A DNA stretch of 29,259 bases from Streptomyces sp. NRRL F-5727 (GCF_000719555.1 NZ_JOGX01000078.1:1-29259); one strand, 5' to 3'. Counted from the stretch's first letter, positions 1 to 7,379 are shown. Translations and numbers: made by a program. Notes: generated from the letters alone by a model not told the origin.

Positions 1-129
1 CCCCTGGCCCCCCTGCACGCCACCCTCGCCGACGCCTACCGCGAAGCGGCTCACCGCGCATCCCCCTACCGGGCCTGGCTCCACGCCGGCGGCACGGCAC
101 CCCCCTGCCTCCCCGGCACCCCGGCATGA
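1..129 (+). CDS. C-terminal end of an unidentified protein (partial)
   Basis: An open frame enters from the left edge and stops with TGA at 127-129, giving the last 42 residues of a protein. The tail contains a helix-like stretch (LHATLADAYREAAHR) and ends in a Pro/Gly-rich tail. The codons are rich in third-position G/C, as in real Streptomyces genes. It converges on the Lrp-family gene, with 25 bases between the two stop codons. Too little is visible to assign a family. Confidence 0.55.
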   Translation, partial: PLAPLHATLADAYREAAHRASPYRAWLHAGGTAPPCLPGTPA

Positions 130-154
130 CGAAGGGCCCCACCGCACGCGACGG

Positions 155-604
155 TCAGCGCGGGGCGACGGGGCCGCGGTAGGGGAGGGTCTGGCTGTAG
201 ACGACGCTCGTGGTGGTGCTGCCGAAGCCGGCGAGTTCGTCCATGAGGGCCTCCAGGTGTTCCATGGAGGTCGCGGCCACCTTGAGGGTGTAGCAGTCGT
301 CCCCGGTGGTGCGCAGGCACTCCAGGATCTCGCGGCGCTCGGCGAGGAGGCGGCGCAGGGGTTCGTGGCGGTTGCCCGGGTATTTGAGGCGGACGACCGC
401 GAGGACGGGGTAGCCGACCTTGGCCAGGTCGATCTCGGCGCGGTAGCCGGTGATGACGCCCAGGGCCTCCAGGCCGCGGACGCGTTCGGTGGTGGCCGAC
501 GGGCTGAGGTTCACGCGCCGCCCCAACTCGCTGAGGGAGATGCGGGCCTCCCGTTGCAGCTGTTCGATGATCGCCCAGTCGACGTCGTCAAGATTCCCGG
601 CCAT
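155..604 (-). CDS. Lrp/AsnC family transcriptional regulator
   Basis: A 149-residue protein of the usual Lrp/AsnC length. The N-terminal winged helix-turn-helix (about residues 5-55, with LDDVDWAIIEQLQREAR and LSPSATTERVRGLE) is followed by the RAM/AsnC ligand-binding domain (about 65-145, with DDCYTLKVAATSMEHLEALMDE-like features). Family members bind DNA as multimers and respond to amino acids or related small molecules; the ligand here cannot be read from sequence. It is divergent from the LLM oxidoreductase with about 93 bases between starts, so control of that operon and of itself is plausible. The ATG at 602-604 is the only start that preserves the typical N-terminus. Confidence 0.93.
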   Translation of the reverse strand: MAGNLDDVDWAIIEQLQREARISLSELGRRVNLSPSATTERVRGLEALGVITGYRAEIDLAKVGYPVLAVVRLKYPGNRHEPLRRLLAERREILECLRTTGDDCYTLKVAATSMEHLEALMDELAGFGSTTTSVVYSQTLPYRGPVAPR

Positions 605-685
605 GCGGCGAAAGTACCAGCAGAATCACGGAGGAACGGCGTGTACGCAGGGAAGACTCGGTTCCGCGGCCCGTGATCACCGGGA

Positions 686-691
686 TAGCCT
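686..691 (+). promoter_or_regulatory. Candidate -10 element of a leaderless promoter
   Basis: TAGCCT lies six bases upstream of the ATG at 698 and no Shine-Dalgarno sequence is visible. This spacing fits transcription starting at or next to the start codon. It is inferred from spacing alone. Confidence 0.35.
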
Positions 692-697
692 CGGGGC

Positions 698-1510
698 ATG
701 CAACTCGGCGTCAACGTACCGAACTTCGGCCCCGGGGCCGATCCCGGCGTCCTGCGCGAAGCGGCCAGGCTCGCGGAGGAACTCGGCCTCGGCGTCCTCA
801 TGGTCTCGGACCACGTGACCGTCACCCCGGACGTGGCGGAGCGGTATCCCGAGCCGTTCTACGAGCCGTTCACCACGCTCTCCTGGCTGGCCGGCCTCAC
901 CACCAGGGTGCGGCTGGGCACGACCGTGCTCGTTCTGCCGTACCGGCATCCCCTGCTGATGGCCCGGATGGCTGCCAACCTCCACCAGCTGAGCGGCGGT
1001 CGCTTCGTCCTCGGAGCGGGCGTCGGCTGGGCCCGGCAGGAGTTCGAGGCGCTGGGCGTGCCGTTCACCGCCCGCGGCAGGCTGACGGACGAGTGCCTCG
1101 GCGTCCTCCGCGAGGCCCGGGCCGCGGGGCGCCCGGAGGGCGAGGTCCCGCTCTGGATCGGGGGCCACAGCGAGGCGGCCCTGCGGCGCGCCGTGAGGTT
1201 CGGCGACGCCTGGCACCCGCTGCGGCTCTCCCTCGCCGACATGCGCGCGGTTCTGCGGCGCCACGCGCTGCCCGGGTTCGCGCCCCGCATCGCCCTGCGC
1301 GTCACCGGCGCACCGGTCGCGGCCCCCGACCGGCCCGCCGGCGTCGGCACCGTCGACCAGATCCTCGACGATCTCGACCAGCTGCGCCTGCTGGGCGCGG
1401 ACACGGTCGTACTCGACCCGTACCACGGAGATCCGGAGGAGACCCGCCGGCCCGACGCGGGATGGCGTGCGCTCACCCTCGTGGCTAACCACTGGAGTAC
1501 TCGATCATGA
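698..1510 (+). CDS. LLM class F420-dependent oxidoreductase
   Basis: A 270-residue luciferase-like (LLM) flavin/F420 oxidoreductase. Visible hallmarks are the N-terminal strand MQLGVNVPNFGPGADP, the SDHV segment after the second strand, the region RVRLGTTVLVLPYRHP, the typical SGGRFVLGAGVGW glycine-rich segment, and PLWIGGHSEAALRRA near residue 150. These TIM-barrel enzymes use reduced F420 or FMN for hydride transfer; the substrate is unknown. The stop overlaps the start of the deaminase gene by four bases (ATGA), so the two are co-translated. No signal peptide is seen, so it is cytoplasmic. The ATG at 698 was chosen because a -10-like TAGCCT sits just upstream and longer frames lack an RBS. 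Confidence 0.9.
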   Translation: MQLGVNVPNFGPGADPGVLREAARLAEELGLGVLMVSDHVTVTPDVAERYPEPFYEPFTTLSWLAGLTTRVRLGTTVLVLPYRHPLLMARMAANLHQLSGGRFVLGAGVGWARQEFEALGVPFTARGRLTDECLGVLREARAAGRPEGEVPLWIGGHSEAALRRAVRFGDAWHPLRLSLADMRAVLRRHALPGFAPRIALRVTGAPVAAPDRPAGVGTVDQILDDLDQLRLLGADTVVLDPYHGDPEETRRPDAGWRALTLVANHWSTRS

Positions 1511-1947
1511 TCACCTCGGCCGAAGAGGTCCTGCTGCGGCGTGCCATCGACATCGCCGCCCGGGCGGTCGCCCTGGGCGACGCACCGTACGGTTCCCTCC
1601 TGGCCGGCCCGGACGGCGCCGTGCTCGCGGAGGCCCACAACACGGTCCGGCGGGATGACGACATCACCGCCCACCCCGAGCTGAAGCTCGCCCGCTGGGC
1701 GGCCCGCGAACTCACCCCGGACACGGCCGCCCGCACCACCCTCTACACCAGCTGCCAGCCGTGCGGCATGTGCGACGGCGCCATCGCCCGCTCCGGCCTC
1801 GGCCGGGTCGTCTACGCCCTGTCGACCGAGCAACTCGTCGCGCTCAACCCCCCGTCGGGCGCCTGGCCGGCCGTGCCGCACGACGGACCGGCCCTCCCCG
1901 ACGAGGCACGCGCCCCCGTGGCGGCGTACTACCGGCCCACCCGCTGA
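1507..1947 (+). CDS. Nucleoside/nucleobase deaminase, CDA-fold zinc enzyme
   Basis: A 146-residue cytidine/deoxycytidylate deaminase-superfamily protein. The zinc site is readable as HPE (H56, E58, a variant of the usual HAE) and PCGMC (C86, C89), with E58 as the expected proton shuttle. Length and motifs fit the guanine deaminase/tRNA-adenosine-deaminase-like branch that removes amino groups from purines or pyrimidines. The exact substrate cannot be told. It overlaps the LLM oxidoreductase by ATGA, which suggests a two-gene catabolic or salvage operon. A 21-bp tandem duplication covers its last codons and stop. Confidence 0.87.
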   Translation: MITSAEEVLLRRAIDIAARAVALGDAPYGSLLAGPDGAVLAEAHNTVRRDDDITAHPELKLARWAARELTPDTAARTTLYTSCQPCGMCDGAIARSGLGRVVYALSTEQLVALNPPSGAWPAVPHDGPALPDEARAPVAAYYRPTR

Positions 1948-1972
1948 CCTCCGCCGGCCACCCGCTGACCTC
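1937..1972 (+). repeat. Tandem duplication over the deaminase stop codon
   Basis: The 15-bp string CCACCCGCTGACCTC occurs at 1937-1951 and again at 1958-1972. This is a 21-bp tandem duplication that includes the TGA stop (1945-1947) and leaves a second, unused copy behind it. It is probably a slippage product without function. Confidence 0.8.
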
Positions 1973-2000
1973 TCGTCCGGGCCGTGAGGCGGAAACGGGG

Positions 2001-2032
2001 ACGGCCCGCGCCGGGGTGACCGGGCGGGCCGT
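2001..2032. terminator. Bidirectional terminator hairpin, probably the ancestral sodN/deaminase terminator
   Basis: ACGGCCCGC (2001-2009) pairs with GCGGGCCGT (2024-2032), and an inner CCGG/CCGG extends the stem around a GGTGA loop. It lies 54 bases after the deaminase stop. It also lies about 55 bases beyond the stop-codon copy in the left attachment site, so before the insertion it probably ended sodN as well. Confidence 0.7.
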
Positions 2033-2084
2033 TCCGTTCGTCCTCTGGCCTGCGGTGGGGCAGGGGGGAGGGGAAAGCCTGGGG

Positions 2085-2108
2085 TCAGGCCTTCTTGGTC
2101 TCCTAGTA
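2085..2108. repeat. attL-like copy of the sodN 3' end
   Basis: It aligns without gaps to 13026-13049 at 20 of 24 positions, including the identical blocks GCCTTCTT and GTCTCC. On the minus strand it encodes ETKKA followed by TGA, preceded by TAG where sodN has TGG (Trp). To its left lie a short inverted repeat and the terminator at 2001-2032, which fits the original sodN 3' untranslated region. Confidence 0.75.
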
Positions 2109-2122
2109 ATGGGCCGGGTCGG

Positions 2123-2132
2123 TGACCTGCGG
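2123..2132 (+). repeat. Arm-type inverted repeat, left end
   Basis: TGACCTGCGG lies 14 bases inside the left att core. Its exact reverse complement lies 17 bases inside the right core (12999-13008). A related TGACCTGG follows at 2153-2160 and CTGCGGGG recurs at 2127 and 2142. The symmetric placement fits integrase arm-binding sites of a circular attP. Confidence 0.5.
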
Positions 2133-2312
2133 GGATCTTCCCTGCGGGGCGCTGACCTGGCCTTTTGCTGATGACTGGCGATGGGGTGCGACGGTCTTGA
2201 GTGGTTGTCTTGCGGACTGTGCGCGGACTGGGACGGAGTTCCCCGACTCGCTAGCTGCGGTCTTGCTCCTTCAGTTGGTTGCCCTGCAAGGGGCACCTTG
2301 GTCAGGCGGAGA

Positions 2313-4994
2313 TCACGTCTCTTCACGCGCGGAAGGAGCGATGCGCCATGGGGCACTGATGGAGCCGTCTGGCTCCCAGCCGTAGTTCTTCAACTGCTTC
2401 GCCTCCGTCCTGCGGCCCGTGCATTCCATGACCCACACCGCGCCATCAAGTCGATCACGGGAAGCATCGGGGGCGCTGATCGATCTAAGCCAGGCGAGAG
2501 TCTCTGTCGCCCGATCGGCCCGCAGTAGAAGCCTCACAGCACTGGCAGTCGAGTGGTGCCTTCCGTCCTCCGCGCTCTCCTGGAAGAACTTGAGCGCCTC
2601 ATCGAACTGTCCTATCTTCTCAAGGATGCAAGCCAGTTCATGTTGAGCTCGCGAATCTCCGGAAAGCGCCATCGGAGTCAGCAAGGAAATCGCCTCGTCA
2701 TTTCTTGCTAGCTTCCGCAGGAGTCCTGCGAGGTGATACTTCACCCCGATATTGCACTCCGATCGGGAGTAGAGGAAGGTGACGGCTTCATTGCCGCGTC
2801 CAAGGTTGTGCATTAGATCGGCGAACTCCTCGGCTGCGTAGCTGTTTCCCTTCTCGATCATTCCCATCAAGAAGTTCGCGCATTCCTCCTCGCGTCCTTC
2901 CGTGAGCATCACGCTTTTCAGGGCCATAGGGGCGAATATAGAGCCCACGTGGTCGCTATTCCCTAGATCTTTCAGGTAGGCGAGTGTTGAATCAGTTCCT
3001 CCGGAAATTCGCTTCTCTTCGCAGAGTGTGTACATTGACATGAAGTTACCCTTACGTACCGACTGTTCAAGTACCTCCAGTCCCCTTTCCCGTTTCCCCG
3101 CTCCGATGAGTAGCTTCCCGAGGTTGTGTTCAGTTCCATGATTCTCGCACCAGGCCAGAGCTGACTCTATGGAGGTGTGTTGCCAAAACTCGGCAAGGGC
3201 ATCGTGTAGCCACTCTGCTGGATCGCCGTCGTATTCCCATTCCCTCATGGTGTCTCTGCAGTCAACGAGGGCGAAGATGTCGCCCTGGCGGGCTGCCCGA
3301 GTGTAATAGTTAATCGCGGAATCCCAGTTCGCCTCCTCTCGGGTTGCCAGTGTCTCTGCGGCAAAGCGAAGTGCGCGAGAGGATCCGAGAGTATGGGCCT
3401 CCTCGTACCATTCGATGGTCTCGTCGATCCTGTCCGTCATGGAGAGGATCTCGGCAATCTCAAGAGCGGCCTCGCTGCTCCCTGATTCGGCGGCCTTTCT
3501 GTAAAGTGTCACGGCTATACGATATAGGCCGCGATATTCGGCCGATCTTCCAATATTCAGTGCTTCGGCTGCTGTTGAATGATGAATCAGGAGTTCCCAT
3601 AGTCCTGACGATGGCGAAAGATGGCCTCGCTCTTCCCGTCCTAGCTGATACAGGGGATCTGCTAGGCGATACCTTACCGATCCTTCCGCTACCCCCCTTC
3701 TTCGCGGGTGAATTCGTGTCAGGGGGCCGCGGATGCCGCGCTGTGGTTTTACGGCATAACTTAAGGCAACCTCCAGCCAGTCGTCGGGCAAGTGGTCGAT
3801 CTGTAGGTCGGTTAGGTATTCGCAGGCCGCCGCCTCGAGCAGTTCCAGCGGGACGTGCTCGCCATATCCGATACGTCGGATGTCCATCATTGCGTTGATT
3901 AAGGCTCTGGCTGGGGGCGGGGCTGTCTCGTATCGCTGGATGAGCGCCGGAACTCCAGCCAGGTACTGGGCTACCTGGTGTTGCTCTGCCTGCTCCATAG
4001 CTTGAGCGAGTCGGGAATCCAGTAAGGCGGCCTGTCTCAAGTTCTCCAGGTCGCCTGGCTCGAAATTTGTCGGAACGCGAATGGAGCTCCCGTTGAGGAA
4101 ATGACGCGCGTGGGGGTGCAAGTCTCGTTGGCCATTGTGTGGTTCCGACGTCAGTTGTTCCCAGTACTCTGGCCAGAGTGTTACTAGAATCAGGACGGGG
4201 CGTCGCTCGGGTGAGTGAAGAATCCGTCGAAGTGCGGCCGCCACTCGCTCACCTTCTGCAGGGTCGGCCGTGAGGAGGAAGCGCTGAGCTTCGTTCAGCC
4301 ATACCACCGTGCAAGGACCGACCTGCTCAAGTTCCGCTGCCAAATCGGCCTGGGGGGATGAGTCCAGAGCCTGCCAGAGGCGCCAATTTGAGGGCAGACC
4401 ATGAATGGCCTCCCAGAAGGTTCGAGTCTTTCCTGTCGAGGACCCTCCGACGAGCGTGATAATCACACTCTGTTTCGAAAGTGCGCGGTTGATCCCCTCT
4501 CTTACGCGCCGGTCGTGATTACGCACCACGTAGATCGGTAGCGTTGTCACGGTTTCATCGTCGGCGACGGTAATGGATGGGTGTACTTCCAGGGCGTAAG
4601 GGTCGAGCTCGCTCAGAGGTTTGCCCGGTGGCTCGGCGAGCAGTGCCTTCACCCAAGCTGTCCGGGCGCGTTCCATCGTGTCTGTGACATCCCAGCCCGC
4701 TTCGCGGGCGAGAACCGCAGCGACGGAGACAACATTCGCTTGTTGCGGGGGAAAGTCGTTCGATCCGATGATCCTGTGCACGGTGTCCTTCGACGGGGAC
4801 CCAGGGAGCAATTCATCGGGGTCGTCGGCGATCAGATCGGCGATCCGTGCCACTGGAGGAGTCTTGGCCTCCACATATAGGCGGTAGAGGAGCAGCTTCA
4901 GTTCACGTAACGGGCCCGGTGCGACTCGTGGTGGTGGAATCCGTCGCTGCCCACCGCCGCTCGACTCGCCGTACCCTCCGCTGTCTCGGCTCAT
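2313..4994 (-). CDS. STAND-like ATPase with N-terminal HTH-like domain and Sel1/TPR repeats
   Basis: An 893-residue protein if the in-frame ATG at 4994 is used; the frame stays open 43 codons further upstream with no better start. In order it shows: a Gly/Pro-rich head; an HTH-like region at about 28-115 (ELKLLLYRLYVEAKTPPVARI, then a KDTVHRIIG segment); a P-loop NTPase domain at about 150-400 with Walker A GGSSTGKT (183-190), Walker B CTVVWLNEAQ (228-237) and a hydrophobic sensor strand VLILVTLWPEYW (267-278); and a C-terminal half of Sel1/TPR repeats from about 490 (AVTLYRKAAESGSSEAA and similar). This layout resembles STAND signalling ATPases, in which repeats sense a trigger and the ATPase switches state. 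No known effector domain is seen. Base composition is clearly lower in GC than its neighbours, which suggests transfer. The small membrane-protein gene lies divergently upstream. Confidence 0.8.
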   Translation of the reverse strand: MSRDSGGYGESSGGGQRRIPPPRVAPGPLRELKLLLYRLYVEAKTPPVARIADLIADDPDELLPGSPSKDTVHRIIGSNDFPPQQANVVSVAAVLAREAGWDVTDTMERARTAWVKALLAEPPGKPLSELDPYALEVHPSITVADDETVTTLPIYVVRNHDRRVREGINRALSKQSVIITLVGGSSTGKTRTFWEAIHGLPSNWRLWQALDSSPQADLAAELEQVGPCTVVWLNEAQRFLLTADPAEGERVAAALRRILHSPERRPVLILVTLWPEYWEQLTSEPHNGQRDLHPHARHFLNGSSIRVPTNFEPGDLENLRQAALLDSRLAQAMEQAEQHQVAQYLAGVPALIQRYETAPPPARALINAMMDIRRIGYGEHVPLELLEAAACEYLTDLQIDHLPDDWLEVALSYAVKPQRGIRGPLTRIHPRRRGVAEGSVRYRLADPLYQLGREERGHLSPSSGLWELLIHHSTAAEALNIGRSAEYRGLYRIAVTLYRKAAESGSSEAALEIAEILSMTDRIDETIEWYEEAHTLGSSRALRFAAETLATREEANWDSAINYYTRAARQGDIFALVDCRDTMREWEYDGDPAEWLHDALAEFWQHTSIESALAWCENHGTEHNLGKLLIGAGKRERGLEVLEQSVRKGNFMSMYTLCEEKRISGGTDSTLAYLKDLGNSDHVGSIFAPMALKSVMLTEGREEECANFLMGMIEKGNSYAAEEFADLMHNLGRGNEAVTFLYSRSECNIGVKYHLAGLLRKLARNDEAISLLTPMALSGDSRAQHELACILEKIGQFDEALKFFQESAEDGRHHSTASAVRLLLRADRATETLAWLRSISAPDASRDRLDGAVWVMECTGRRTEAKQLKNYGWEPDGSISAPWRIAPSAREET

Positions 4995-5157
4995 CGCAGC
5001 ATCATCTCGCCTCTGCCTCGTCCCGTCAGGGCTTCTCCAAGTCCGGACTCCCTCTGTGTACCCCGCCGTCGCAACTCGTCGTGTGCCCTCTGAAGTCGCG
5101 CAGCGTGGAAGGCGATTGGGCACGAGATGCCCAGCGGACAGCTGTTAGGAGACGTAG
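4995..5157. promoter_or_regulatory. Divergent promoter region between the ATPase and the small membrane protein
   Basis: The 163 bases between the two start codons must hold promoters for both genes. A clear Shine-Dalgarno AGGAG (5147-5151) serves the rightward gene. I could not pick convincing -10/-35 pairs or an operator. Confidence 0.4.
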
Positions 5158-5325
5158 GTGCGTGACAAGAATCAGGGCCAGTGCAGGGTACGTGGTGGCA
5201 AGCGACCGGTTCGTCCCGAGCGAAGCAGCGTGCTGGCCGCGGCAATCAGCGGCGCTGTGACCGCCTTCGCGAGCGGGCTCGTCGGCTTCATCGTGGAAGC
5301 TGTGAGGAGTGTGTTGGGGCAGTAA
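5158..5325 (+). CDS. Small single-span membrane protein, 55 residues
   Basis: A GTG at 5158 is preceded by AGGAG at 5147-5151 with a six-base spacer, the best ribosome-binding site in this stretch. The frame runs 55 codons to TAA at 5323-5325. The product has a very basic head (residues 1-22; R/K at 2, 4, 10, 12, 15, 16, 19, 22) and then a hydrophobic, small-residue-rich segment (about 25-46, VLAAAISGAVTAFASGLVGF) that fits one membrane span. A short amphipathic tail follows (EAVRSVLGQ). The positive-inside rule predicts a cytoplasmic N-terminus. It is divergent from the STAND-like ATPase and may be its partner or effector, which is inference. I recognise no family. Confidence 0.6.
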   Translation: MRDKNQGQCRVRGGKRPVRPERSSVLAAAISGAVTAFASGLVGFIVEAVRSVLGQ

Positions 5326-5378
5326 CGTCCGGCCGCGAGCCCTGCGGTGGACCTGTACCTCTCCAGCTCCGAGCGGTG

Positions 5379-5726
5379 CTAGCCCCGAATCTCGATAGCC
5401 AGGGCGCCGAGGGCTTCCTTCTCGGGCCCGTAGATGGTGCGGATGTTGGCCAGCTGCTGGTCGCGGGTGGCGGTCGGGTTGACGTGGGACGGGCCCTCGC
5501 CGTCGAGTAGGGCTTCGAAGTCGGGGTACGCGGTGACGCGGAGGACCTGGACGTCGCAGGTCTCGTCGGTGTCCTTGATGCGGAAGCGGATGGTGTCGCC
5601 GGCGGCGAGGTCCGCGAGGTGCGGGTACTTGACCCGCACCTCGATGGTCTTGGTGCCCGCGGCGACGAGCTCGAAGTACTGGCGGTAGAGGTTGAGCTCG
5701 CGGACGCGGGCGGTGTGGTCGGTCAT
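5379..5726 (-). CDS. ASCH domain protein
   Basis: A 115-residue protein made up of one ASCH-type domain. The key signature is the N-terminal GTKTIEVRVKY segment (G24, K26, E29, R31) followed by LAAGDTIRFRI, the typical substrate-cleft pattern of ASCH proteins. Family members bind RNA or nucleotides, and some hydrolyse modified cytidines. The ATG (5724-5726) overlaps the stop of the aaRS-like gene by ATGA, so it is the last gene of a three-gene translationally coupled operon. Coupling with an aminoacyl-tRNA-synthetase-like enzyme suggests an RNA or nucleotide substrate. The precise role is unknown. Confidence 0.85.
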   Translation of the reverse strand: MTDHTARVRELNLYRQYFELVAAGTKTIEVRVKYPHLADLAAGDTIRFRIKDTDETCDVQVLRVTAYPDFEALLDGEGPSHVNPTATRDQQLANIRTIYGPEKEALGALAIEIRG

Positions 5727-6838
5727 CGGGACGGGACGCTCCTGGGGGACGGTGCGGTGATCAGGCGGCCGATCTCGGCGGCCGAGTACGAGCGGAAGAA
5801 GTGGCGGGGGTTGGAGAGCAGGGTCTCGGCTATGGCGAGCAGCTGGTCGGCGTACTCGGTGACGGTGCTGGGCCACTGCCGGGTGTCGAGCATCCAAGGG
5901 GCGGCTCCCTCCGGCAAGAGGGCACGGCCTTCTCGTATGAGGGATTTCGACAGCTTGGCACCGGTGTCGGTGACGACCTGGGGGCAGAACAGGCGGGCCG
6001 GGAGTTGGGCGCGGGTGAGGCCCACGGCCTGGAGGGCCTCGTCGACGAGGTGGGAGCCGAAGACCCAGTCGCCGCCCTTGACCATGACGTGCAGGGTGCC
6101 CTGGGGGCTGGTCAGGGCGAGTTCCTTGACCAGGTTGCGGTACAGGGTGGCCAGGTCCAGGTACGCGCCGGCGGTGGGCGTGATCGTGGCCTCGTACGGG
6201 CCGTGGTGGAGGCAGACGGCGGAGACCACAGCCGACTCGGGCCCGGTAAGGCGGGACCGGGTGCGTTCGGCATGCTTCTCCGCCCAGCCGCAGTCGGCGT
6301 GCGGGCAGGGAACGCGGAGGTGCGGGGTGCCGGTGGAGGGGGCGAGCCACCAGCGGGCTGCGTCGATGCGGGGCAGGAGCCGGAGCCAGGTGCGGCGGTA
6401 GTGCTCGCCGGCCTGCTGCTGGGTGTACGTCTCGATGCGGTGCGGGATGCCCAGGCGCCTGGACAGGGCGGCGAAGAGGGGCTGGTAGAGGGCGGTGACG
6501 AGGTCGAGCAGGGCCTGCTCGCCGAGGGCCTGGGCGTAGGCGCGTTGGTAGCGGTGTCCGCTGGCCGGGTCGGTTGCCAGCTCGTACGGGGCGTTGTCGA
6601 GGGCGCTGAAGAGCACCTCGGTGGGGAGACCGAAGCGGTCGCGGAGTCGGGCGGCCATGGCGAAGGCCAGGGACTGTACGAGCGAGGTGCCGATGTGCGG
6701 GGCGCCGTTGATCTGGGTGCCGACGACCAGCACGATCCGCTTGGGTGGGCTGGCGAGGATGCGCGGGGTCAGGACGTCCTCGGCGTGGTGGAGGGCGTTG
6801 GCGAGAACGGTGTTCGGTGAGACGGGGTGTGTGGTCAC
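5723..6838 (-). CDS. Class I aminoacyl-tRNA synthetase-like enzyme related to LysRS-I, no anticodon-binding domain
   Basis: 371 residues starting at a GTG whose GTGA overlaps the stop of the HATPase gene. The Rossmann core carries a HIGH-type motif HIGT (48-51, in GAPHIGTSLVQ) and a KMSKS-type motif KLSKS (295-299). A cysteine/histidine cluster (C178, C183, C209, H212) fits the zinc insert of archaeal-type class I lysyl-tRNA synthetases, and GGDWVFGSHLVDEAL matches the region before KMSKS. Full LysRS-I proteins are about 500 residues or more; here only about 70 residues follow KLSKS, so the anticodon-recognition helical domain is missing. The enzyme probably still activates an amino acid as adenylate, but the acceptor may not be a normal tRNA. 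The stop overlaps the ASCH gene start. Confidence 0.82.
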   Translation of the reverse strand: MTTHPVSPNTVLANALHHAEDVLTPRILASPPKRIVLVVGTQINGAPHIGTSLVQSLAFAMAARLRDRFGLPTEVLFSALDNAPYELATDPASGHRYQRAYAQALGEQALLDLVTALYQPLFAALSRRLGIPHRIETYTQQQAGEHYRRTWLRLLPRIDAARWWLAPSTGTPHLRVPCPHADCGWAEKHAERTRSRLTGPESAVVSAVCLHHGPYEATITPTAGAYLDLATLYRNLVKELALTSPQGTLHVMVKGGDWVFGSHLVDEALQAVGLTRAQLPARLFCPQVVTDTGAKLSKSLIREGRALLPEGAAPWMLDTRQWPSTVTEYADQLLAIAETLLSNPRHFFRSYSAAEIGRLITAPSPRSVPSR

Positions 6839-7301
6839 GAGGTGGCCCCCTGGGGTTCGGTGATGCGGTTGAAGGCGGCCCAGACGCACTTCCCGGGGCC
6901 CGTCCGCTCCTTCACGCCCCAGCCGTCGGCGGTCGCGGCGACGATCAGCAGACCGCGGCCGTCGACGGCGGACTCCTCGGGAACGCGCTGCGTCGGCCTG
7001 TTCTTGCCGCTGTCGTGGACCTCGATCCGTAGCTCCCCGTCGAGGGACTCGACGCGTACGAGGACCAGCCGGCCCACGGGCACCCCGTGAAGCACGGCGT
7101 TGGTGACGAGCTCCGAGGTGCACAGCCGCATGTCGTCGAGGCGGCTCGTCTCACCCCATTCGGTCAGCGTGGCGGCGACGAAGTCGCAGCAGTACGCGGT
7201 GTGGTCCGGCGGCGAGGGAAGAGCATGGTGCGGTGCCGACCCTTGCCCGGAAGGAGATCCGGAACGGCGTCGGTCGCCTTGTTGGTGAGTCTGCTTGCCA
7301 T
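6835..7301 (-). CDS. HATPase_c anti-sigma/serine kinase-like ATP-binding protein, probably frameshifted near its start
   Basis: The conserved part shows the GHKL ATPase boxes of the RsbW-like family: the N-box in SELVTNAVLHG, DSGKN (G1) and DGRGLLIVAATADGWGV (G2). Such proteins bind or phosphorylate anti-anti-sigma partners. The C-terminal frame is unambiguous, but upstream it has no acceptable start: its only upstream start codon is a GTG at 7368 inside the 12-bp repeat array. The neighbouring frame has an ATG at 7301 followed by a natural-looking MASRLTNKATDAVPDLLPG. The two frames join smoothly if one base is added at the G run 7216-7218, giving 155 residues. So either a real frameshift or a sequencing error is likely. 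The stop overlaps the aaRS-like gene by GTGA. Confidence 0.7.
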
Positions 7302-7335
7302 GGTCAACAGCAAAGTGACTTAACTCATTTGGGTC

Positions 7336-7379
7336 GGGAGCCAGCGCGGGGGCCAAGACGGGGGCCACTATGGGGGCCA
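7336..7379. repeat. Four 12-bp-phased direct repeats between divergent operons
   Basis: GGGAGCCA at 7336 and GGGGGCCA at 7348, 7360 and 7372 recur with an exact 12-bp period. They lie just upstream of the XRE gene (start 7406) and of the divergent HATPase operon. They probably form an operator array for the neighbouring XRE protein, which is inference. Read as minus-strand protein they would give only a repetitive Ala-Pro tail, which argues against coding. Confidence 0.65.

Noticed and set aside
2341..2385. ATG with a good upstream GGAAGGAG, 14 codons
   Set aside because: It is very short and lies antisense to the end of the ATPase gene, with no sign of coding conservation to judge by. Probably chance.
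7302..7368. N-terminal extension of the HATPase gene to a GTG at 7368
   Set aside because: It would translate the 12-bp repeat array into a low-complexity Ala-Pro string and has no ribosome-binding site.
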